From positions 1 to 20,679 of the forward strand of contig DATDTL010000066.1 of NCBI GenBank assembly GCA_035290885.1: 20,679 bases of DNA, written 5' to 3'. Position 1 is the first letter of the stretch; each line of letters starts with the position of its first letter. This document shows positions 5,745-14,339 of the stretch, piece after piece. Origin of the DNA: JACQID01 sp035290885 (GTDB lineage: Archaea > Aenigmatarchaeota > Aenigmatarchaeia > GW2011-AR5). A program made the translations under genes and the position numbers. Under the pieces are notes generated by a model that was not told the DNA's origin, ran no database searches, and saw only the letters and a program-made list of their open reading frames with translations.

Positions 5745-6758
5745 ATGCGCGCTTATTACAAGGAAGGCTTTGTGCTTCTCAAGAACAGCCAGGTAGGCCC
5801 TGTGTTCATAGCCCCGCATTCCACCACGACGCTTTCGCCTGTCATGCGGGGCGACGCGGGATGCGAATTTATCGCAGCCATGCTCACGAAACGCATGGGA
5901 AGCCTAGGCATCATCTGCACGGTTCCGCGCGCAGGCAGATACGGCGTGGATTTTTTCAGGAAACCGGCTGATATGGACGAGGCGCTTGAGATGTTCAAGG
6001 CCGCGAATAATTACAAGAAACGGGTGCTTTTTGAGAAAAAGTATGCTTTCTATTCCCAAGACCAGGAAGAATATTTGGAAAAAGTAAACGTCCATAATCA
6101 TTTCTGGATGGCGGCCGAGACACTTGCGCCGAAGATGCCGCTGTACGTGATAATTCACGCCCAAGCGATGCGCCTCAAGAATTTTCCGTCGATACTGGAT
6201 GTCTGTACAAACGACGGGAAGTGGTTCAACGAAAGCGTGGTAAAGGAAGCCGTGGAGAAAGCCAACAAGAAGAACGCAGAGAGGCTCGCGCGGGTAAAAA
6301 ATCACATGAAAGCGTATGCCGTGTCTTGGGCCGGCAACTGGCTGAGAAGGAGCATAGGCTACAGGTTCAAGAAGTTCAGCCTCAATGCCATGCAGGGAAC
6401 CTATAGGAATGATGTCAAAAGGGACATAAGCAACGCCGCAAGGATACTTGGTAGGAATGCCGCTGAAATGGAAAAGAGCTTGAATTGGGCCAAATATGAA
6501 AAGATGCTGGAAGAAAGCATAGAAGCCACGCAGTTCCGCATAACGTACCAGAAGTCGTTTACCGGCAAGAGGGGCGACGGAAACGTGAAAAAAATGCTCG
6601 AAAAAACGGGCGGAAGCGCGATAATGTTTGAGACTTCTGCGTTCCTTAACGAGATGTACCCGAAGACGTCGATGAAACTGATACAGGACGTGATTTATTA
6701 CGCTTCCCAGAAGGCGCGCTGGAGCAACTTTGAAAAATTCATTGGTGAAGCCAAGTGA
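5745..6758 (+). CDS. N-formylglutamate amidohydrolase-like protein, paralogue C (337 aa)
   Basis: Numbered from the TTG at 5736, the motifs are GPVFIAPHS (H28), RGDAGCE (D40, E44), VPRAGRYGVDFFR (R65, D72, R75), VIIHAQAMRLKN (H141) and IMFETSAFLNE (E299). All positions match the divergent paralogue, except that the N of the N-R motif is F here. Relative to that paralogue it carries extra, Lys/Arg-rich helical sequence around residues 175-260. The start chosen is ATG 5745 (MRAYYKEGF), which aligns with the start of paralogue B. The stop codon overlaps a small membrane-protein gene (GTGA). The change at the N-R motif may alter specificity. Family assignment is by motif only. Confidence 0.58.
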   Translation: MRAYYKEGFVLLKNSQVGPVFIAPHSTTTLSPVMRGDAGCEFIAAMLTKRMGSLGIICTVPRAGRYGVDFFRKPADMDEALEMFKAANNYKKRVLFEKKYAFYSQDQEEYLEKVNVHNHFWMAAETLAPKMPLYVIIHAQAMRLKNFPSILDVCTNDGKWFNESVVKEAVEKANKKNAERLARVKNHMKAYAVSWAGNWLRRSIGYRFKKFSLNAMQGTYRNDVKRDISNAARILGRNAAEMEKSLNWAKYEKMLEESIEATQFRITYQKSFTGKRGDGNVKKMLEKTGGSAIMFETSAFLNEMYPKTSMKLIQDVIYYASQKARWSNFEKFIGEAK

Positions 6759-7045
6759 ATGAAAATCTTACTCCGAAATTCTATGCGATCGCAACGCTCT
6801 ACATTGCGGTACTGCTCTTCAATGTCGCATACTTCATCCTACCGACTTTCGACGTGATTGCCGCCTACGCCGAATTCTACGTCTACCTGCTCCTGCTGCT
6901 GGCGCCGGTTGCGCCACTCGCAATGGTGCTCGTCGGCACGGAAGTTGCAGTTCATCACTCATCTACATTTGCCGTCATCTTCACTGCCATGACGGTGATG
7001 TCCGTCTTCGCCACTATCTTCTTCGTGCTGCCCGTCATTTTTTAG
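6755..7045 (+). CDS. Small membrane protein, three predicted helices (96 aa)
   Basis: Hydrophobic segments at about residues 9-29, 38-61 and 72-94 are separated by short polar loops, and no family motif is visible. The start is GTG, overlapping the TGA of the upstream FGase-like gene by four bases (GTGA); an ATG at 6759 is in another frame. Tight coupling suggests the two proteins are made together, perhaps as a membrane partner or transporter subunit, but this is inference. The next gene has its own TATA box, so this ends the transcription unit. Confidence 0.62.
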   Translation: MNENLTPKFYAIATLYIAVLLFNVAYFILPTFDVIAAYAEFYVYLLLLLAPVAPLAMVLVGTEVAVHHSSTFAVIFTAMTVMSVFATIFFVLPVIF

Positions 7046-7049
7046 TTGT

Positions 7050-7057
7050 TTTTAAAT
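7050..7057 (+). promoter_or_regulatory. TATA box of the HIT gene
   Basis: TTTTAAAT lies 23-30 bp upstream of the ATG at 7080, immediately after the stop of the small membrane protein. Confidence 0.5.
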
Positions 7058-7079
7058 CATTTTCCTACCAAAGATAAGG

Positions 7080-7532
7080 ATGGACTGCCTGTTCTGCGGG
7101 ATAATAGCAGGGAAGATTCCCTCCAAAAAGGTTTATGAAGATGCCTCATGCGTCGCGTTTCTTGACATAAATCCGGCGAATCCCGGGCATGCGTTGGTTG
7201 TGCCGAAGATCCATGCGGAGAATCTTTTTGACGCGGACGATGAGAGCCTGAAGGCTGCCATCGTTGCCGTGAAGAAAGTCGCAACGATGGTGAAAGACAG
7301 GACGGGATGCCAGGGAGTGAACGTTGTCCAGAACAACGGCAAGGCCGCGGGACAGATAGTCAGCCACGTGCATTTCCACGTCATCCCAAGGAATACGGGC
7401 GATTCCGTCGTGATAAGCTACCCGAGGAAGCAGACCGACGAAAAGGAGCTTGATATGATGGCAGCGACGCTCACAAAAAAGAAAAGCGCCGCCCTTGACG
7501 AAGAGATAATGCGGGAAATGCGAAGGATATAA
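7080..7532 (+). CDS. HIT-family nucleotide hydrolase (150 aa)
   Basis: Histidine-triad proteins hydrolyse or transfer nucleoside monophosphates from substrates such as AMP-lysine or dinucleoside polyphosphates, in the cytosol as dimers. The motif SHVHFHVIP gives H96, H98 and H100, with H98 expected to be the nucleophile. The preceding NNGKAAGQIV (from N85) is the usual phosphate-binding part, and CLFC near the start with H45 would form the zinc site seen in many members. An extra, charged C-terminal helix of about 40 residues follows the core. The start is fixed by the family-typical MDCLFCGIIAG. It stands alone between a membrane-protein gene and uvrB, with its own TATA box. Confidence 0.92.
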   Translation: MDCLFCGIIAGKIPSKKVYEDASCVAFLDINPANPGHALVVPKIHAENLFDADDESLKAAIVAVKKVATMVKDRTGCQGVNVVQNNGKAAGQIVSHVHFHVIPRNTGDSVVISYPRKQTDEKELDMMAATLTKKKSAALDEEIMREMRRI

Positions 7533-7584
7533 CAAGCAACGCCCCCCTCTGAAGACGCTGGTTGGCCCGGCATTATTGAGAAAC

Positions 7585-7594
7585 TTTAAAATTT
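7585..7594 (+). promoter_or_regulatory. TATA box of the uvrBAC operon
   Basis: TTTAAAATTT lies about 29-38 bp upstream of the ATG at 7623, implying a short leader of roughly ten bases. A second AT-rich stretch (7601-7613) is too close to the start to act as the box of a leaderless mRNA. Confidence 0.45.
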
Positions 7595-7622
7595 AACTGT
7601 ATTTTATTATATAATTCCTTGT

Positions 7623-9542
7623 ATGAGATTTGAATTGCATTCCCCGTTCAAGCCGGCAGGGGGGCAGCCGGAAGCCATAAGAAAGCTTTGCGAAGGCTAC
7701 GAAAAATATCCCATGCAGACGTTGCTTGGCATAACGGGAAGCGGCAAGACGTTTGTCGTGGCCAACCTCATAGAGAAAGTCCAGAAGCCTGCGCTCATTC
7801 TCGCCCATAACAAAACGCTCGCGGCACAGCTATATGCGGAACTCAAGGAGATGTTCCCAAAAAACTGCGTCGAATATTTTATCTCGTATTATGACTATTA
7901 CCAGCCGGAGAGCTATGTGCCGACGACTGACTTGTATATAGAGAAGGACGCTGCAATCAACGAGCAAATAGAAAAGATGCGGCTAAAAGCCGTAACGTCC
8001 CTGCTCTCAAGGGCGGACACCATAATTGTCGCATCCATATCGTGCATATACGGCCTTGGCAATCCGGATGATTTCAAGAAACTTTCCATGACGCTTCTAA
8101 AAAACGGCAGGATCTCAAGAAACGACCTCATAAGAAAATTGATAGAAATGCAGTATGAAAGAAGCGAGCAGTTCCTGGAACCGGGAAAATTCCGCGCCAG
8201 GGGCGACGTAATAGACGTCATGCCGGCATATGCAAATACCATAACCCGAATAGAGCTGTTTGGAAGCGCAATTGAGAAGATCTCTGAACTGGACGGCATA
8301 ACAGGAAGCGCGATAAACGCTCTTGAAACGGCGACGATTTTCCCGGCAAAACAGTTCGCAACGCCTGAAGAGAAGCACGAAACGGCCATAGAAGCGATTA
8401 AGCAAGAGCTTGCAGCGAGACTGCCGGAGCTATCAGGCATTGAGGCACAGAGGCTTGAGAAGCGGGTGAAATACGACATGGAGATGATAAAAGAAGTGGG
8501 CTACTGCAGCGGCATTGAGAACTATTCCAGATATTTCGACAACAGGCGTGCAGGCCAGCCGCCGTTCGTTTTGCTTGATTATTTTCCAAAGGACTTTCTT
8601 TTGATAATAGACGAAAGCCACCAGACGTTGCCCCAGTCACGCGCCATGTACAAAGGAGACTATTCACGCAAGAAAAATCTTGTCGATTTTGGGTTCAGGC
8701 TGCCATGCGCATTTGACAACCGGCCACTCAAGTTCCCGGAGTTTGAACAGTACTTCCGCCATGCGGTCTTTGTATCGGCAACGCCGGGAGATTACGAATT
8801 GCAGGCGTCGGGACAAGTCGTGAACCTGATAATACGGCCCACAGGCCTGATTGACCCGGAAGTATCCGTAAGGCCCATACAGGGCCATATACCCCACATG
8901 ATAAGCGAAATACGTAAGACCGTTGCAAAAGGCGAAAGGGTTCTTATAACAACGCTGACAAAAAGGATGGCAGAGGACCTGACCGATTATCTTGCGAAGG
9001 AAGGGATAAAGGTCAGGTATATGCATTCCGAGATTGAAAGCTTGGACAGAATAGAGATAATACGGCAACTCAGGTCGGGCGAATTTGACGTTCTTGTGGG
9101 CATAAATCTTCTGCGGGAAGGATTAGACATACCGGAAGTCTCCCTTGTATGCATACTGGACGCCGACAAAGAAGGGTTCCTTAGAAATGAGCGAAGCCTG
9201 ATCCAGACGATAGGCAGGGCGGCAAGAAATATAAACGGCTGCGTGATACTTTTTGCAGACCAAATGACCGATTCGATAAAGCAGGCAGTGGAAATAACGA
9301 ACGAGCGAAGGCGCATGCAGCAGTCATACAACAAAGAACACGGCATAACGCCTTCAACGATAGTCAAAGGCATAACGAAGCCCGGCAAAGTGAAAGGATT
9401 CAGGCACATGGCGCGGATAGATATTGACAGGAAAATAATAGAGCTGGAAGCCGAGATGAGGGCGGCCGCGGAAAGCCTTAATTTTGAGCGGGCAATAGAA
9501 TTGCGGGACGCAATGCAGGAACTCAAGAATTCAACGGACTGA
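7623..9542 (+). CDS. uvrB: UvrB, excinuclease ABC subunit B (639 aa)
   Basis: UvrB is the damage-verifying helicase-like subunit of nucleotide excision repair: UvrA loads it on DNA and it recruits UvrC. Walker A is GITGSGKT (36-43). The Tyr-rich beta-hairpin that clamps DNA is around residues 89-101 (YYDYYQPESYVP). The DEAD-like box is DESH at 330-333, and the helicase C motifs include GINLLREGLDIPEVSL and QTIGRAARN. The C-terminal UVR coiled-coil that binds UvrC is present (LNFERAIELRD). Length is close to the bacterial norm of about 660-675 aa. uvrA follows after four bases. Confidence 0.97.
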   Translation: MRFELHSPFKPAGGQPEAIRKLCEGYEKYPMQTLLGITGSGKTFVVANLIEKVQKPALILAHNKTLAAQLYAELKEMFPKNCVEYFISYYDYYQPESYVPTTDLYIEKDAAINEQIEKMRLKAVTSLLSRADTIIVASISCIYGLGNPDDFKKLSMTLLKNGRISRNDLIRKLIEMQYERSEQFLEPGKFRARGDVIDVMPAYANTITRIELFGSAIEKISELDGITGSAINALETATIFPAKQFATPEEKHETAIEAIKQELAARLPELSGIEAQRLEKRVKYDMEMIKEVGYCSGIENYSRYFDNRRAGQPPFVLLDYFPKDFLLIIDESHQTLPQSRAMYKGDYSRKKNLVDFGFRLPCAFDNRPLKFPEFEQYFRHAVFVSATPGDYELQASGQVVNLIIRPTGLIDPEVSVRPIQGHIPHMISEIRKTVAKGERVLITTLTKRMAEDLTDYLAKEGIKVRYMHSEIESLDRIEIIRQLRSGEFDVLVGINLLREGLDIPEVSLVCILDADKEGFLRNERSLIQTIGRAARNINGCVILFADQMTDSIKQAVEITNERRRMQQSYNKEHGITPSTIVKGITKPGKVKGFRHMARIDIDRKIIELEAEMRAAAESLNFERAIELRDAMQELKNSTD

Positions 9543-9546
9543 TCAT

Positions 9547-12411
9547 GTGCTGGACAAGATAGTAGTGAGAGGCGCAAGGGAGCACAACCTGAAGAACATA
9601 AACGTGGAGATACCGAGGAACAAGCTTGTCGTAATAACCGGCATGTCGGGCTCGGGCAAGTCCACTTTGGCGTTTGATACAATATATGCCGAAGGGCAGC
9701 GCAGATACGTCGAGTCGCTCTCTGCATATGCCCGCCAGTTTCTGGGATTGATGAACAAGCCGGACATGGACTCAATAGAGGGCCTCTCGCCTGCAATATC
9801 AATAGAGCAGAAAACAACATCAAAAAACCCAAGATCAACCGTAGGAACGGTCACTGAAATATACGACTATCTCAGGCTCCTGTTTGCGCGCATAGGGGCC
9901 ATACACTGCCCAAAATGCAAATCCCAAATCAGGCCGCAGTCGGCGGAGAACATAGTAAATCTCGTCATCTCCGAAAAAGGCAGTGAGATTCTGATTCTTG
10001 CCCCTGTCATAAGCGGCATCAAAGGAACCCACGAAAAAATATTCGGGGGCCTGCTATCGGACGGATTCAGCCGCGTGCGCGTTGACGGCGAGATATTCAG
10101 GCTTGATGAAATAAAGGCCGGGGCAAAATTGGCCCGCTATGAGAAGCATTGGATAGAAGCGCTGGTGGACAAGATGGAGGCCAGCGACGACAACCGTTCC
10201 AGAATATCCGAAGCCGTTGAGCAGGCGGTGCGCGTTGGCAAGGGAACCGTGATAATCATTGATCCGAACAAAGCGCAAAAGACATACAAGGAGATAGAAC
10301 GCGGCGCAGGCGAAACCGTTTATTCAACCTTCGGCGCATGCCCCAATCATCCTAAAGTCCTGTTCCAGGAATTAGAGCCGCGGATGTTCTCGTTTAATTC
10401 GCCTTTCGGGGCGTGCCAAGGCTGCCTCGGACTCGGAGAAACGCTGGAAATATCGCAGGAGCTCGTGATTCCAGATAAAAGCAAGTCCATAATTGACGGC
10501 GCCGTTGCAGTTTATGGGAGAATGGATCTTCAATGGCGTGGCCAGCAGATTGCCGCGGTCGGCAAAAAATTCGGGTTTGACGTCTTCACCCCGATATCGG
10601 CGTTTTCGAAAAAGCAGCTTGACGTGCTTCTTTTCGGCTGCAAAGAGCGAATAGACGGCAGATGGAGCAACGGCGCTTCCATGAACATGGAAAACGGCTG
10701 GGAAGGAATCGTGCCCCAGACGTTAAGACTCTACAAGCAGACGGATTCCGATGAGAGAAAAGAGGATCTTGAAAGGTTCATGACCGGAAAGCTGTGCCGC
10801 GCATGCAAGGGAAAGCGGCTCAAAGAAACCGTGCTTTCGGTCAAGATAGCGGGAAAATCCATAATTGATGCGACCGAGATGGATCTTGATGGTTGCGCCA
10901 AGTTTTTCGCGCAGCTTGCGGGCGGCCTTTCGGAAAAAGACAAGATCATATCAAAGCAGATACTCAAGGAAATCAACGACAGGATCAGCTTTCTTACGAA
11001 CGTGGGCCTTGGCTACCTGTCGCTTTCTAGAAGCTCTCGGACGCTTTCGGGCGGCGAAGCGCAGCGAATACGACTTGCAACCCAGATAGGGTCGAACCTC
11101 ATGGGAGTTCTTTACATACTTGACGAGCCTTCAATAGGCCTTCACCAAAGGGACAACAACAAGCTTATCGCAACTCTTCAAAGGCTAAGGGACATAGGCA
11201 ATACCCTCATAGTCGTTGAGCACGATTACGACACTATAAAGGCCGCGGATTACGTGATAGACATGGGGCCCGGCGCCGGGGTGCATGGGGGCCACGTCGC
11301 CTCGCAGGGGACCCCCGATGAAATGGCAAAAGACAAGAACAGCATAACCGGCCGATACCTTGCAGGACACGCAAAGATAGAGACGCCAAAAAAAAGAAGG
11401 GTGCCAAAAGACTTCATAATCCTGAAAGGCGCTTCGGAAAATAACCTGAAAAATATATCCGTTTCATTTCCAACGGGCGTGCTTTGCGGAATAACGGGCG
11501 TCTCGGGATCTGGAAAATCGACCCTGATAAACCAGACGCTCGTTCCATTATTGAAAAAGCATGCCGGCATGGCGGCCGACAAAACAGGCGCAAACGCCGG
11601 CATAGAGATTCCAAAATCCGTAGAAAATGTCATAGTCATAGACCAGGACCCGATAGGAAAAACGCCAAGGTCCAATCCTGCGACTTACACCAAGATATTT
11701 GACGAGATCAGGAAGATTTTCGCATCCACAAAAGAAGCCCGCGCCAAAGGATACAAGGAAGGCAGATTCTCGTTTAACGTCAAAGGCGGCCGCTGCGAAA
11801 ACTGCAAGGGGGATGGGACGATAAAAATCGAGATGAACTTCCTGCCGGACGTCTACGTGCAGTGCGAGGATTGCAAGGGCAAGCGCTACAACAAGGAAAC
11901 TCTTGGAGTTACCTACAAGGAGAAGAACATAGCGGACGTGCTTGACATGAGCGTTGAGGATGCCGTGGTATTCCTTGAAAATCATCCGGGCATATCCAGA
12001 AAAATAAAGACGTTGTACGATGTCGGGTTGGGATACATAAAGCTCGGCCAAAGCTCCAACACGCTTTCCGGCGGGGAAGCGCAGCGAATAAAGATTACAA
12101 GGGAACTGTCAAAGCACAAGATCGGAGACACCGTGTATATACTTGACGAGCCCACCACCGGGCTGCACTTTGAGGACGTAAAAAAATTGATAATGGTCCT
12201 CAACAGGCTGGTTGAAAAGGGTAGCAGCGTGCTTGTCATTGAGCACAATCTTGACGTCGTGAAATCATGCGACTACGTGATAGACATGGGGCCCGAAGGC
12301 GGAAGGGACGGCGGGAGAATAATAGCAAAGGGTACCCCGGAACAAGTCACCCTTGAACCCGCGTCCTACACCGGCCAGTTTTTAAAGCGAATGCTGCCAG
12401 ATTTATTATAA
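9547..12411 (+). CDS. uvrA: UvrA, excinuclease ABC subunit A (954 aa)
   Basis: UvrA is the dimeric ABC-type ATPase that finds DNA lesions and loads UvrB. Two nucleotide-binding halves are visible: Walker A GMSGSGKST at 32-40 and GVSGSGKST at 651-659, each with an LSGGEAQRI signature and an ILDEP Walker B. The first zinc module is C265, H268, C290, C293 and the second is C750, C753, C773, C776 around the insertion hairpin. Length (954) is typical. The start is GTG at 9547, four bases after the uvrB stop; the nearby ATG at 9545 is in another frame. uvrC follows after two bases. Confidence 0.97.
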   Translation: MLDKIVVRGAREHNLKNINVEIPRNKLVVITGMSGSGKSTLAFDTIYAEGQRRYVESLSAYARQFLGLMNKPDMDSIEGLSPAISIEQKTTSKNPRSTVGTVTEIYDYLRLLFARIGAIHCPKCKSQIRPQSAENIVNLVISEKGSEILILAPVISGIKGTHEKIFGGLLSDGFSRVRVDGEIFRLDEIKAGAKLARYEKHWIEALVDKMEASDDNRSRISEAVEQAVRVGKGTVIIIDPNKAQKTYKEIERGAGETVYSTFGACPNHPKVLFQELEPRMFSFNSPFGACQGCLGLGETLEISQELVIPDKSKSIIDGAVAVYGRMDLQWRGQQIAAVGKKFGFDVFTPISAFSKKQLDVLLFGCKERIDGRWSNGASMNMENGWEGIVPQTLRLYKQTDSDERKEDLERFMTGKLCRACKGKRLKETVLSVKIAGKSIIDATEMDLDGCAKFFAQLAGGLSEKDKIISKQILKEINDRISFLTNVGLGYLSLSRSSRTLSGGEAQRIRLATQIGSNLMGVLYILDEPSIGLHQRDNNKLIATLQRLRDIGNTLIVVEHDYDTIKAADYVIDMGPGAGVHGGHVASQGTPDEMAKDKNSITGRYLAGHAKIETPKKRRVPKDFIILKGASENNLKNISVSFPTGVLCGITGVSGSGKSTLINQTLVPLLKKHAGMAADKTGANAGIEIPKSVENVIVIDQDPIGKTPRSNPATYTKIFDEIRKIFASTKEARAKGYKEGRFSFNVKGGRCENCKGDGTIKIEMNFLPDVYVQCEDCKGKRYNKETLGVTYKEKNIADVLDMSVEDAVVFLENHPGISRKIKTLYDVGLGYIKLGQSSNTLSGGEAQRIKITRELSKHKIGDTVYILDEPTTGLHFEDVKKLIMVLNRLVEKGSSVLVIEHNLDVVKSCDYVIDMGPEGGRDGGRIIAKGTPEQVTLEPASYTGQFLKRMLPDLL

Positions 12412-12413
12412 TT

Positions 12414-13982
12414 ATGATAACAAATATTCCAGAGGGCCCGGGAGTCTACCTATTCAAGGACTCGACCGGAAAAATAATCTACATAGGCAAAGCCAATATG
12501 CTGAGGAAGCGTGTCTTGTCTTATTTTTCCGGCGAGAAGAACGCGAAAACCCGGGCGCTGGTTGCCAAAATAAGCGATGCCGAGTTCATAGTCGTCAACA
12601 ACGAGGCGGAAGCCCTGCTTCTTGAAAACCAACTCATAAAAAAACACTGGCCGAAGTATAACATCTCGCTCAAGGATTCAAAGACATACGCCTACATCAA
12701 AATAACGAATGAGAAATTCCCCCGCCTTGTTATCTCACGAAATCCGAAGGAAGACGGCACTTATTTTGGCCCGTATATTGATTCGAAGCTCAGAGACGAG
12801 ACGATAGAGCTTCTTGTCAAATCGTTGCGGCTTCGTGCCTGCAAAAATATGCCAAAAAAAGCCTGCCTTAATTATTACATCGGAATCTGCACAGCGCCGT
12901 GCATCAGCCTGGTGAACCGCGAGGAATACCTATCGCAGGTAAATCAGGCCGCGGAATTTCTTTCCGGAAATACGGCGCCATTGAAAAAAAAGCTTGACGA
13001 AGAACTCAAAGCGGCATCGCGAGCCATGAAATACGAGCTTGCCTTGGAAAGGAGGCGCCAGATAGAGTTGATTGACGCGATACGCGGAAAACGCAACATA
13101 GACGCCGCTAAAAAGATAGACCAGGACGTCATTGCCGGCATTAGGAACGGGGAACGCTTCGTCTTTGAGGTATTCTACGTAAAACGCGGCGTCATTTCGG
13201 GAAAAACCGGGTACGTGATAACCCCCCATTTTGAAGAATCCGACGCCGAAGTCTTTGAGAACTTCATAAAAACATACTACCTGAATAAGGAACTTCCCGA
13301 CGAGATAATAGTCAACAAGAAGTTCTGGGATGATAAAACGCTTGAATCATATTTTAAAAAATTGGCAGGAAGAAACGTAAGGCTTTTGTTCCCGGAAACA
13401 AAAGAAAATCTGGCCCTTGCGGGCATCGCAGAAAAGAACGCCGCGCTGAGGATAGATAACAAGGCGCTGGCTGAACTGCAGGAGAAGCTGAATTTGCCGT
13501 CATTGCCGAGAATTGTCGAGTGCTTCGACATTTCAAATCTCGGATATGACTACAACGTCGCTTCGATGGTGAGATTTGCAGAAGGCGCAACGGACAAGCG
13601 GGGGTACCGAAAATTCGAGATAAAGAGCTTCCGCGGGAAGAACGACGACTTTGCGGCCATGAAAGAGGTGGTTCACAGAAGATACCGAAGGCTTCGGGAC
13701 CAGAATGACGCCATGCCGGATCTTATAATCATAGACGGCGGGCCCGGGCAGCTAAACTCCGCGCTTGGCGCATTGAAGGAGTTGGGCCTTAAAATACCGA
13801 TAATATCAATTGCCAAAAAAGACGAGGAAATATTCACGCCGGAGAACAATATGCCCATTCGTTTTCCAAAAAACTCCGCCATGATGCTTCTTGTACGCTC
13901 AATAAGAAACGAGGCGCACAGGTTCGCTGTCAGCTATAACAGGAAAAAAAGAGCCATGAGGCTCGCGGAAAGCGCGGAATAG
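12414..13982 (+). CDS. uvrC: UvrC, excinuclease ABC subunit C, without the HhH domain (522 aa)
   Basis: UvrC makes both cuts around the lesion. The N-terminal GIY-YIG nuclease is present (GVYLF and YIGKA near residues 10-26, with the catalytic Glu in NNEAEALLLENQ). Four cysteines, C143, C151, C159 and C163, form the iron-sulfur motif. A UVR helix around 200-220 would bind UvrB. The RNase H-like nuclease keeps D372 (CFDIS), D441 (IIIDGGPGQL) and H502 (EAHRFA). The protein stops some 20 residues after that His, so the usual C-terminal tandem helix-hairpin-helix DNA-binding domain (full-length UvrC about 600 aa) is missing. The following bases encode no HhH in any frame I checked, so this is not a simple frameshift. 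Confidence 0.95.
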   Translation: MITNIPEGPGVYLFKDSTGKIIYIGKANMLRKRVLSYFSGEKNAKTRALVAKISDAEFIVVNNEAEALLLENQLIKKHWPKYNISLKDSKTYAYIKITNEKFPRLVISRNPKEDGTYFGPYIDSKLRDETIELLVKSLRLRACKNMPKKACLNYYIGICTAPCISLVNREEYLSQVNQAAEFLSGNTAPLKKKLDEELKAASRAMKYELALERRRQIELIDAIRGKRNIDAAKKIDQDVIAGIRNGERFVFEVFYVKRGVISGKTGYVITPHFEESDAEVFENFIKTYYLNKELPDEIIVNKKFWDDKTLESYFKKLAGRNVRLLFPETKENLALAGIAEKNAALRIDNKALAELQEKLNLPSLPRIVECFDISNLGYDYNVASMVRFAEGATDKRGYRKFEIKSFRGKNDDFAAMKEVVHRRYRRLRDQNDAMPDLIIIDGGPGQLNSALGALKELGLKIPIISIAKKDEEIFTPENNMPIRFPKNSAMMLLVRSIRNEAHRFAVSYNRKKRAMRLAESAE

Positions 13983-13994
13983 GCGCAATTGGGG

Positions 13995-14020
13995 GCATAA
14001 TCATTATGCTGGTATTTTAA
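13995..14020 (+). terminator. Hairpin between the convergent uvrC and wHTH genes
   Basis: GCATAAT (13995-14001) and ATTATGC (14003-14009) form a perfect 7-bp inverted repeat, followed on the plus strand by a T-rich run. It sits in the 48-bp gap between convergent stops and could end transcripts from both sides. Archaeal termination often needs only the T-run. Confidence 0.45.
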
Positions 14021-14030
14021 TTTTCCTGTC

Positions 14031-14309
14031 CTAAGCCAATCTCTTCAGATTTGTTGCGGTCACTTTACCGAAATTACTTAATTTAAATTTTCCTTTATCA
14101 TTTATAACAAATTCATTTTTGATTAATAAATCCATTTTTTTGGCGATAGTTGCTCTGTCTATATTTAGATTTTCTTCAAGTTGTGACAACAAAACATTTG
14201 GATTATATTTATCCAAATAAAGAACTATTCGGATGCTATCAAAATCATTTAATAATGCATCGATTCTTTCTAAACCGTTATGCGATGATCTGATGTATTC
14301 TTCTCCCAT
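14031..14309 (-). CDS. Winged-helix DNA-binding regulator, small (92 aa)
   Basis: After an N-terminal helix pair, a helix-turn-helix is visible in LLSQLEENLNIDRATIAKKM followed by a recognition-helix tail and a wing (NDKGKFKLSNFGKV). This is the MarR/ArsR-like winged-helix pattern, with no cysteines for metal sensing. I chose ATG 14309 because GGTGG lies five bases upstream; in-frame GTG (14318) and TTG (14321) would add three or four residues. It follows the NDT-like gene by about 30 bases on the same strand. The DNA is clearly AT-rich compared with its neighbours. A role regulating its partner gene is inference. Confidence 0.65.
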   Translation of the reverse strand: MGEEYIRSSHNGLERIDALLNDFDSIRIVLYLDKYNPNVLLSQLEENLNIDRATIAKKMDLLIKNEFVINDKGKFKLSNFGKVTATNLKRLA

Positions 14310-14339
14310 GATGTCCACCAATACTTAACTATCTAACTT

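Noticed and set aside
8987..9838. Long minus-strand ORF opposite uvrB/uvrA
   Set aside because: Its translation is Ser/Cys/Arg-rich and follows the shadow pattern of the coding strand; uvrB and uvrA are unmistakable here.
13982..14030. Frameshift that would hide the UvrC HhH domain
   Set aside because: The bases after the stop hold a terminator-like hairpin and then a convergent gene; no HhH-like sequence is seen in other frames.
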